Assembly: GCA_020345945.1 (NCBI GenBank)
Contig: CP070773.1
Location: forward strand, 35,204-45,969
Origin: Candidatus Bathyarchaeota archaeon
Lineage (GTDB): Archaea > Thermoproteota > Bathyarchaeia > RBG-16-48-13 > GCA-020345945
Reading direction: 5' to 3'
Length of the DNA stretch: 10,766 nt
Position 1 is the first letter of the stretch. Every line of letters starts with the position of its first letter. Of this stretch, positions 1 through 5,479 are shown one piece after another. The position numbers and the translations under genes were made by a program. The notes beneath the pieces were generated by a model that ran no database searches, was not told the origin of the DNA, and saw nothing but the letters and a program-made list of their open reading frames with translations.

Positions 1-5
1 CATTC

Positions 6-63
6 ACTCTTCCCGAAACTCTTAAGTGATACTTCCAAAGAGAACTCTAAAACCGGTACTCTT
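6..63 (+). repeat. Degenerate ~13-nt periodic ACTCTT motif
   Basis: ACTCTT or close variants begin at 6, 18, 31 (ACTTCC), 44 (ACTCTA) and 58, so the spacing is 12, 13, 13 and 14 bases. The block ends at the ribosome binding site of the first gene. It could be a decayed tandem repeat, a set of regulator sites, or chance in a short stretch; the window edge prevents seeing how far it extends upstream. A TATA-like CTTAAG at 21-26 sits inside it. Confidence 0.25.
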
Positions 64-72
64 AGGAGATTG

Positions 73-324
73 TTGAACTTGGATGATCGGGTTCTTGGTG
101 GATTAATATTTATCGGTAGCGTAGCAGTCGCAGTATTCTACCTTTGGTGGCTGTTCCTGTCTCCCTGGCAGCTTTACGCGATTATGATACCTGTGCTGCT
201 AGCGGTGATGTCCTTCCTATTCATAGTAGCTTGGATTGGTTGGACGATGGCTATGACTCCAGCCCCAACTGCTATTGAAGAAACCATTCTTGAACAAGAC
301 TTCGCTGAGGAGAAATCAGAATAG
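73..324 (+). CDS. Small two-helix membrane protein, conserved-looking, unknown function
   Basis: An 83-residue protein with a short charged N-terminus (LDDR), one membrane helix at roughly residues 9-31 (ending YLWWLFL), a short turn with SPWQLY, a second helix at about 35-61 ending AWIGWTMAMTP, and an acidic tail of about 20 residues rich in Glu and Asp. The proline- and aromatic-rich turn and the sharply defined WIGWTMAMTPAP end of helix 2 look like those of small archaeal membrane proteins I have seen in Thaumarchaeota-type genomes, but I cannot name a function. Three in-frame TTG codons (70, 73, 79) compete as start. AGGAG at 64-68 leaves 1, 4 or 10 bases respectively, so 73 or 79 fits best and 70 is unlikely. 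It appears monocistronic: a hairpin and T-rich tract follow it. Confidence 0.7.
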   Translation: MNLDDRVLGGLIFIGSVAVAVFYLWWLFLSPWQLYAIMIPVLLAVMSFLFIVAWIGWTMAMTPAPTAIEETILEQDFAEEKSE

Positions 325-363
325 AAGATAGACTTGTCAAGACCCTGGCGAAATAGGAGCTTG

Positions 364-425
364 TGGGACAGCGGTTATTAGTACTGATTCCCATCAATCA
401 AAATCCCGTTCTTCTTTTCTTCTAG
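364..425 (+). terminator. Hairpin followed by T-rich tract
   Basis: TGGGA at 364-368 plus CAG at 369-371 can pair with CTG at 384-386 plus TCCCA at 389-393, with a two-base bulge and a 12-base loop. A pyrimidine tract with runs of T (409-425) follows about 15 bases later. Archaeal termination depends mostly on T-rich tracts, so the tract is the better-supported part. It lies 40-100 bases after the stop of the small membrane protein gene. Confidence 0.4.
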
Positions 426-553
426 TTTAATGTCTTCAACCAATGATAGATTATTTGGTCAATATCGGCTTTGAACCCGCAAAGAGTTTAATCAAGGAAA
501 TTCAAAGGATTTTCTAATGGACCTCAGAGACTCAAAGGGATGATCAGCGAATC
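425..553 (+). promoter_or_regulatory. Putative leader and promoter region of the first GT22-like gene
   Basis: This is the gene-poor stretch before the gene starting at 554. AGTTTAAT occurs twice exactly 60 bases apart (424-431 and 484-491); either could act as a TATA element, neither is a strong match. AAAGGA at 504-509 precedes an ATG at 517 by 7 bases, opening an 8-codon frame (MDLRDSKG) that stops at 541-543, just before the main gene. AAAGGGA at 534-540 is the only ribosome-binding-like sequence for the TTG at 554, and its 13-base spacing is long. I see no tRNA or other RNA gene here. Confidence 0.3.
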
Positions 554-1873
554 TTGCAGCCCCAGAAGAATAGGATGATAAAAGTTTGGTTCTTGATAAT
601 CGCGTCTAGGTATGCTTGGGATTTCTTCAATCTTCTCTATTCTCTCTCAGTTGGGGGATGGGACCTAACCTACCTAGCGGTTCGTTGGCCTAGGATCTGG
701 ATAGTGACAAGTTTCCTTATTTCCCTCTCGGTCTTGAATCTCGCCTTCTCCGGAAAGATGAAAGATCTTCACAGAATGAAAGGTGGGAGAACTGCAGTCA
801 TTGGCACGGTATTTGCGATTCTGTTGGGTTTCTTCCTTAGGCTATACACAGCTACTGCGTTGCACCCTACAGAGTTCGAGGTCTTCTATGCAGGGCTCCA
901 TTTTGAGGATGCTGAATTGAAACTTGATGCGTTTCGGCCGGTCCTCTACCCATACCTTCAATATGCTTTCTGGATTCTTCTAAGACGGGTTCATGGCTTC
1001 GAGACGATTCCTCAAGCCTTGACTGAGGGAAATATAGCGAACCGGTATCCTTCATCTTGGATCTTTGCCTCCCGGATGCTCAGCGTCCTTATGAGCACAA
1101 TCTCTCTTGGTTTGGTGTGGATAACTGCCAAGAACCTATTCGGGGAGAGAGCAGGATTCTGGGCAACTTTACTTCACTCAGTCAACCACTATATCATAAC
1201 GGGACCGGATTCCAGGTCCCACGATGAGAATCCAGCTATTCTTTTTCTACTCGCTTCCGTTGCGATTCTGACCAGTATTTCTAAGAAAAGAGTTAGAAGA
1301 GAAAGTCGGGCATCTAGGCTAGTTCTCTCAGGGGTCTTCTCAGGTCTCTCCTTTGCTAGTAGGTCTCCGATGTTGATCTACATATCCTCGTTGGCTGCAT
1401 TCTTATGGTGGAGTGGCGGTGTATCTTCGGTGAAATATTTCGTTCTCGGGCTTTTCCCTGTTCTATTCCTTGAAGGGCTAGCTGAATTCGTTATCACAGG
1501 AGGGTTTCTAGGGGGAGTCTTCGAATTCTTACGATTCAATATAATCGCAGGACATGCATCTGAGTGGGGTACAAGTCCTTGGTACCACTACCTTCTTCTG
1601 GTCTCGTTGATAGTAGGCTTGGTATTTTACTTTCTTCCTCTGGGAATCGAGAAGGACTCGAGATCCGTCTTGCTAGCCCTTCTAATCCTCCCCTTCCTAG
1701 CAGCCTTCAGTCTAGTTCCTCACAAGGAGAACCGATACATTAGCCCGATCGTTCCTTTCATTCATATACTTATAGGAAACGCGCTTTCCAAGATAGATAA
1801 GAAGTATCCTGAAGTCTTGGCAACAGCGATACATACTGTGATACATGGTATCCTTATGGTTGTTCTATGGTAG
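554..1873 (+). CDS. GT22-like (ALG9/PIG-B type) membrane mannosyltransferase homologue with extra N-terminal module
   Basis: A 439-residue multi-pass membrane protein. Proteins of the GT22 family use dolichyl-phosphate mannose on the outer face of the membrane to extend lipid-linked glycans. Family hallmarks are visible in order: an acidic first-loop motif HPTEFE (104-109), RSHDENP (221-227, at the place of the family's R-S-N/E loop), WGTSPWYHY (338-346, matching the G-x-P-W-x-W-Y loop of ALG9/PIG-B) and PHKENRY (389-395, the conserved HKE-R loop). Residues 1-75 form an additional two-helix region ending RIW (47-49) plus a hydrophobic helix, before the usual first helix (about 80-98). The start may be TTG at 554 or ATG at 575; neither has a good ribosome binding site. 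A second homologue lies at 4315-5445. The exact donor, acceptor and sugar cannot be read from sequence; the GT22-like assignment is fairly firm, activity is inference. Confidence 0.72.
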   Translation: MQPQKNRMIKVWFLIIASRYAWDFFNLLYSLSVGGWDLTYLAVRWPRIWIVTSFLISLSVLNLAFSGKMKDLHRMKGGRTAVIGTVFAILLGFFLRLYTATALHPTEFEVFYAGLHFEDAELKLDAFRPVLYPYLQYAFWILLRRVHGFETIPQALTEGNIANRYPSSWIFASRMLSVLMSTISLGLVWITAKNLFGERAGFWATLLHSVNHYIITGPDSRSHDENPAILFLLASVAILTSISKKRVRRESRASRLVLSGVFSGLSFASRSPMLIYISSLAAFLWWSGGVSSVKYFVLGLFPVLFLEGLAEFVITGGFLGGVFEFLRFNIIAGHASEWGTSPWYHYLLLVSLIVGLVFYFLPLGIEKDSRSVLLALLILPFLAAFSLVPHKENRYISPIVPFIHILIGNALSKIDKKYPEVLATAIHTVIHGILMVVLW

Positions 1874-1907
1874 TTCTCCATTTCTACATTTCCAGGAGGA
1901 ACTTGTA

Positions 1908-2024
1908 TTGACTCTGTATGTAGACCAAGGAGACTATTTCCCTCATGGTAAGACGGATTCGATCCATCCAAAGAAGCCGTCCTTGAAGAGATCCAATAAC
2001 CTCCTCTACTGCCGTCCATACTGA
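1908..2024 (+). CDS. Possible 38-residue small protein of unknown function
   Basis: A 38-codon frame from TTG at 1908 to TGA at 2022-2024. AGGAGG at 1894-1899 lies 8 bases upstream, the best-spaced plus-strand ribosome binding site in the window. The frame starts 34 bases after the stop of the GT22-like gene, so it could be a second cistron. The product begins MTLYVDQGDYFPHGKTD, continues with a basic KKPSLKR segment, and ends YCRPY. It has no membrane helix or signal peptide, and I recognise no family. It occupies most of the 186-base gap before the end of glmS, which is otherwise empty. The alternative is chance, since short frames are common. The minus-strand frame over the same bases overlaps the GT22-like gene and has no comparable start signal. 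Confidence 0.35.
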   Translation: MTLYVDQGDYFPHGKTDSIHPKKPSLKRSNNLLYCRPY

Positions 2025-2059
2025 CCCGAGGTTATGGCACTTGTTGGAAAGAGTTATTC

Positions 2060-3883
2060 TTACTTGACTGTTACGCTCTTCGCTAGGTTTCTAGGCTGAT
2101 CGGGATCTCTGTTTCTCTCCAGTGCTGAGTAGTATGCGAAGAGCTGTAACGGTAGAATATACGGGATTGGCGTCAAGATCTCTGGTATCCCTTTAGGTAT
2201 CTCTATAAAGTCATCTGAGAGTGCAAGAATTTTCTGGTCTCCCTCCTCTGTTATGGAGATTATGGATCCGCCTCTTGCTTTCATTTCCATGATGTTACCG
2301 ATCAACTCGTTCTGGGTACTCGTCTTCGGGGCGATGAAGATCAAGGGGTATCCATCTTCGACAACCGCGATGAATCCGTGTTTGCTTTCTCCTGCCGGGT
2401 ATGCCAGAGAGGGAGGGTATGCTAGTTCTAACAGTTTCAGTCTTCCCTCGAGGGCTGTCACGTAGTCTATGCCTCTTCCCAAGAAGCAGAAGCTTTCTCG
2501 ATCACGATATTTCGTTGCCAGATCTTTAGTTCTATTCGTCTGCGTCTTCAGAATTCTCTCGAGTATGGAAGGCATGTCTTTGAGTGTTTGATTCAGTTTT
2601 CCAACCTTATCTGAACTAATGGTCTTTCTTTTCTCTCCTAACTTGATAGCTAATCTGGCAAGTATCATTGCCTGTGCTGTGTAGGCTTTGGTTGATGCTA
2701 CTCCAATTTCTGGTCCAGAGTTTTGACCGATATAAATGCCGGTCAACCTAGTGACTGTTGATCCCATAACGTTTGTAATCCCGAGTACTGTAGCTCCTCG
2801 GTCGAGGGCGTATCTGATAGCTGAGAGCGTATCCATTGTCTCTCCTGATTGGCTTACAGCTAGGATAACAGAGTTTTTGCCAATCAGCTTACCATATCTT
2901 TCCTTGAACTCCGAAGCTATGGCTGCTTGAGCGTTCAGGTTAGCCAGCTCAGAGAACATGTATGTTCCCGCCAGACATGCATGGTAGGCGGTTCCTGCTG
3001 CGACTAAGAAGACTTGGTCTGCTTTGTCAAGTATCGTCGACATTAGGTCAATGTAGACTTCTTGGGTTCTGAGGGCGTTCTTTACAGTCTCTGGTTGTTC
3101 ATTGATCTCTTTGAGCATGAAGTGAGGGTATCCTGCTCTCTCGGCTGTCTCTACTGTCCAGGATATCTCCTCGATCTCTGGGATTCTCTTGGTATAGGAT
3201 TCAAGATCTGATAGTTCGACCCCTTCAGGATCGAGAACTGCGAGTTCTCCTTCATTTAAGTAGATGATATTTCTAGTCAAGGGAAGTAAGGCTGGTATAT
3301 CAGAGGCACAGAAGTTTCCTTCTTCTCCTATGCCGAGAACAAGGGGGCTTTCCTTTCTGATACAGATCAGCCTATCAGGTTTCTCAACACTCAAGACTGC
3401 GATTGCGTATGTTCCTTCCAGTCTCCTGGCTGTATTACGAACAGCCATTATGAAATCTGTGTCCGAGTTAAGGTTCTCTTCGATTAGATGCGGTATGACT
3501 TCTGTATCGCATCTGGACTTGAACTTATGTCCCTTCCTCTCGAGTTCTTCTCTGAGTTCAACGAAGTTCTCGATTATTCCGTTATGGACAACTGCTATTT
3601 TCTCCTTGCAGTCTGTATGGGGATGCGCGTTTACTTGTGATGGAGCACCATGGGTAGCCCATCTGGTATGTCCTATACCAGTAGGACCTGGTAGATCATC
3701 AAGGTCCAATTTTTTATGAATATCCGCGATCTTTCCTTGGTCTTTCTTGATTACGAGATTGCTGTTATCGATAGTTGCTTCGCCTACCGAGTCGTATCCT
3801 CGGTATTCAAGTCTCTCCAGAGCCTTCCTGATCAGTGGGGCTGCATTTCCATCCCTAAGTGCGCATCCGATAATACCGCACAT
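2060..3883 (-). CDS. glmS: Glutamine-fructose-6-phosphate aminotransferase (isomerizing)
   Basis: Converts fructose-6-phosphate and glutamine to glucosamine-6-phosphate, the entry step to UDP-GlcNAc and amino-sugar glycans; cytosolic. Length from the chosen start is 607 residues, close to the 609 of the E. coli enzyme. The N-terminal glutaminase half begins MCGIIGC with nucleophile Cys2, then HTRWATHG (72-79), HNGIIENF (100-107) and CDTEV (125-129). Two SIS sugar-isomerase domains follow: AAGTAYHACLAG (295-306), SQSGETMDT (344-352) and STKAYTAQ (397-404), then LKLLELAY (482-489, with equivalents of E. coli Lys485 and Glu488), ESKHG (499-503, His504 equivalent) and a C-terminal AKSVTVK (equivalent of Lys603). 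A second ATG lies two codons upstream at 3889-3887, but that start would bury the required N-terminal Cys, so 3883 is preferred. It is convergent with the GT22-like gene and divergent from the unit at 4041. Function is secure. Confidence 0.96.
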   Translation of the reverse strand: MCGIIGCALRDGNAAPLIRKALERLEYRGYDSVGEATIDNSNLVIKKDQGKIADIHKKLDLDDLPGPTGIGHTRWATHGAPSQVNAHPHTDCKEKIAVVHNGIIENFVELREELERKGHKFKSRCDTEVIPHLIEENLNSDTDFIMAVRNTARRLEGTYAIAVLSVEKPDRLICIRKESPLVLGIGEEGNFCASDIPALLPLTRNIIYLNEGELAVLDPEGVELSDLESYTKRIPEIEEISWTVETAERAGYPHFMLKEINEQPETVKNALRTQEVYIDLMSTILDKADQVFLVAAGTAYHACLAGTYMFSELANLNAQAAIASEFKERYGKLIGKNSVILAVSQSGETMDTLSAIRYALDRGATVLGITNVMGSTVTRLTGIYIGQNSGPEIGVASTKAYTAQAMILARLAIKLGEKRKTISSDKVGKLNQTLKDMPSILERILKTQTNRTKDLATKYRDRESFCFLGRGIDYVTALEGRLKLLELAYPPSLAYPAGESKHGFIAVVEDGYPLIFIAPKTSTQNELIGNIMEMKARGGSIISITEEGDQKILALSDDFIEIPKGIPEILTPIPYILPLQLFAYYSALERNRDPDQPRNLAKSVTVK

Positions 3884-3927
3884 TATCATTTCTTTCCTGT
3901 CGGATTCGTTTCACATAATTAGGTAGT

Positions 3928-3944
3928 CTTTATAGATGTTTTCA
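3928..3944 (-). promoter_or_regulatory. TATA box of glmS with possible BRE
   Basis: Read on the minus strand, CTATAAAG occupies 3935-3928 and is preceded by the purine/A-rich GAAAAC (3944-3939), which resembles a BRE. A start site about 25 bases downstream would fall near 3906, giving a leader of about 20 bases that carries AGGA at 3898-3895 before the start codons. Inferred from pattern and spacing only. Confidence 0.5.
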
Positions 3945-3990
3945 GGATCTTTTCAGCTAATATATTGTGTACCTGCATCTCCTACCAAGG

Positions 3991-3998
3991 CTTAAAGA
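3991..3998 (+). promoter_or_regulatory. TATA-like element of the 4041-5445 unit
   Basis: CTTAAAGA lies 43-50 bases before the TTG start at 4041, so transcription would begin around 4018. The leader would carry GTGGTG at 4028-4033, a match to the GGTG part of the archaeal anti-Shine-Dalgarno complement, 7 bases before the start. Together with the glmS TATA box it makes the 3890-4040 gap a divergent promoter region. Confidence 0.4.
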
Positions 3999-4040
3999 CT
4001 CTTTTTCTCAAATCCTATTATCTAGTAGTGGTGTCGGTTC

Positions 4041-4337
4041 TTGGGTCTCCAGGGAATTAGACGTATTCTGTCACGTTTGAGGGTGACTCCGAACTGGCTT
4101 CTGTTACTATTGGGGGTTGCCGCAACGGTGGACGCCTATTTGAGGGTTCAGATTGCATTGGAGACCGTTGGAAAGTTTATCATCCGAGCCAGTCGGGGGG
4201 AAGCAATAAACATCTTTGGGGATCGTATCTGGAACATTCTCTTCTTAGTGTCTTCCATACTGGTCGTCCTGATAATTTGGAGAGATCTTATCTTTAGTCT
4301 TTCTCGGAGTGTCAATGTTGAAGTTACCAAGGACTGA
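4041..4337 (+). CDS. Two-helix membrane protein, candidate detached N-terminal module of a GT22-like enzyme
   Basis: A 98-residue protein with a basic N-terminus (positions 7-14 rich in Arg), a helix at about 18-34, a polar segment around 35-60, then DRIW (61-64) leading into a second helix (about 64-82) and a short charged tail. I recognise no named family. The RIW motif followed by a hydrophobic helix resembles residues 47-66 of the GT22-like protein at 554-1873, which in that protein directly precede the transferase core; here the core is the next gene, starting inside this gene's last codons in another frame. The only start upstream of the basic N-terminus is TTG at 4041, supported by GTGGTG 7 bases upstream; an in-frame TAG lies at 4026-4028. 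It probably works with, or was once joined to, the downstream protein; this is inference. Confidence 0.65.
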   Translation: MGLQGIRRILSRLRVTPNWLLLLLGVAATVDAYLRVQIALETVGKFIIRASRGEAINIFGDRIWNILFLVSSILVVLIIWRDLIFSLSRSVNVEVTKD

Positions 4338-5445
4338 TCGAACATTCTTCATACTGGCTGCAATTCTTTGCCTTTCTCTATCTCTGAGGGTCTATGCGGC
4401 TGCAACAATGGGTATAGCCCGGGGAGATGAATATGGAACTGCGGCAAGTGCTCAAAGTCTGGCTGAACGAGGAGAGTTCACTGGATGGACGATGCGTTCC
4501 TACTTCTATCCGGCTCTATTAGCTGTATTCGGAAAAACATGTCTCCTCTTCGGCGAACCCAGCTTTCTGCGTATGATCCCAATCTACTCGATTCACGGCT
4601 ACTGGATCTTCATCAATCGCGTATTCAATGTTCTCCTCGGCATTATTGGCATCTATCTGACGTACAAACTCGGTGAGACCTGTTATGGAGAAAAGGTAGG
4701 GCTACTTGCCGCATTTCTTCAAGGAATCAATTGTCTAGATGTATTCTGGGGGATGAGATCGGTTCCAGACCCATCCTCAACACCCTTCCTAGTTACCTCG
4801 CTCCTCTTCTTAATGAAGATTAATGACGATCGGAACAGATACCTGCCCCTCCTCTCTGGGATCTCCTTGGGGATCTCTGTGATGTGTAGGTATAGTAGCG
4901 CCCTTTATGTCATCCCCGTAATCATTCTCTTTCTTGTCAGGAGAGAGTTACGTAACGAATTCTGGCTCTTCGGCGTCGGATTTGCTGTAATGATGATTTC
5001 ACAGGGGATGCTTGACCTCCTTACTTGGGGAAGGCTCTTCGGGTCATCTATAGAGTTCTTTGCCTTCAATATCTTGGAAGAGAAAGCTCTCATATGGGGG
5101 TACAAACCTTTCCAGTACTACTATGTAATGTTGCCAATCATATTTGCCCATACCTACCCGCTTCCTCTTTTAGCTCTAGAGAGAATAGATTGGAAGACCT
5201 GCTTCCTGACTTCATCAGTCGGTCTATTCCTATGGGTCATGAGTTCCCTTCCTCACAAGGAGCTGCGTTTTCTCTTGACGATTATCCCCCTTATGTGCAT
5301 CCTTTCCTCGCAGGGAATTTTAGCTCGAAGCAGATCTCGTCGTGAGAGGATGCTACTTTTCTTGCTTGTAGGTTTGACCATAATCTGGCAGGCAAAACGT
5401 TTTGCCTTCTTCTTCCTCGAAGATCCTTCACAGATATTCGTTTAG
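4315..5445 (+). CDS. GT22-like (ALG9/PIG-B type) membrane mannosyltransferase homologue
   Basis: A 376-residue multi-pass membrane protein. Hallmarks in order: first membrane helix (about 10-29), acidic loop RGDEYGT (36-42), RSYFYPALLA (61-70, like the R-S-x-x-Y-P segment after the first loop of GT22 enzymes), RSVPDPSS (148-155), WGYKPFQYYY (261-270, matching the family's G-x-P-W-x-W-Y loop) and LPHKELRF (312-319, conserved HKE-R loop). It aligns by eye along its length with residues 76-415 of the protein at 554-1873 but lacks that protein's N-terminal region, which seems to be supplied by the preceding gene. ATG at 4315 has CGGAG at 4305-4309 with 5 bases spacing; a GTG at 4309 overlaps that site and is less likely. 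It overlaps the upstream gene by 23 bases, so translational coupling is expected. It ends 34 bases from the convergent gatE. Sugar and acceptor are unknown. Confidence 0.75.
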   Translation: MLKLPRTDRTFFILAAILCLSLSLRVYAAATMGIARGDEYGTAASAQSLAERGEFTGWTMRSYFYPALLAVFGKTCLLFGEPSFLRMIPIYSIHGYWIFINRVFNVLLGIIGIYLTYKLGETCYGEKVGLLAAFLQGINCLDVFWGMRSVPDPSSTPFLVTSLLFLMKINDDRNRYLPLLSGISLGISVMCRYSSALYVIPVIILFLVRRELRNEFWLFGVGFAVMMISQGMLDLLTWGRLFGSSIEFFAFNILEEKALIWGYKPFQYYYVMLPIIFAHTYPLPLLALERIDWKTCFLTSSVGLFLWVMSSLPHKELRFLLTIIPLMCILSSQGILARSRSRRERMLLFLLVGLTIIWQAKRFAFFFLEDPSQIFV

Positions 5446-5479
5446 GATAATGTTAGACGCAGGGAACAGGCTGTTCGAA

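Noticed and set aside
430..474. 14-codon frame in the gap before the first GT22-like gene
   Set aside because: No ribosome binding site precedes its ATG and it shows nothing distinctive.
1955..1965. GGATTCGATCC, resembling a tRNA T-loop
   Set aside because: No matching acceptor stem, D-arm or anticodon arm can be built around it on either strand, and it falls inside the 38-codon frame.
1762..2019. 85-codon minus-strand frame between glmS and the first GT22-like gene
   Set aside because: It overlaps the GT22-like gene antisense, lacks a start signal and shows no recognisable motif; the plus-strand 38-codon frame over the same gap has a much better ribosome binding site.
3264..3719. 151-codon plus-strand frame opposite glmS
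   Set aside because: It lies wholly antisense to well-conserved glutaminase-domain coding sequence, has serine-rich shadow-type composition and no ribosome binding site.
4988..5000. ATGATGA, resembling a C box of an archaeal C/D guide RNA
   Set aside because: It lies within GT22-like coding sequence and no properly spaced D box or terminal stem accompanies it.
5446..5479. Possible bidirectional terminator between the convergent GT22-like gene and gatE
   Set aside because: The 34 bases contain neither a clear hairpin nor a T-run on either strand.
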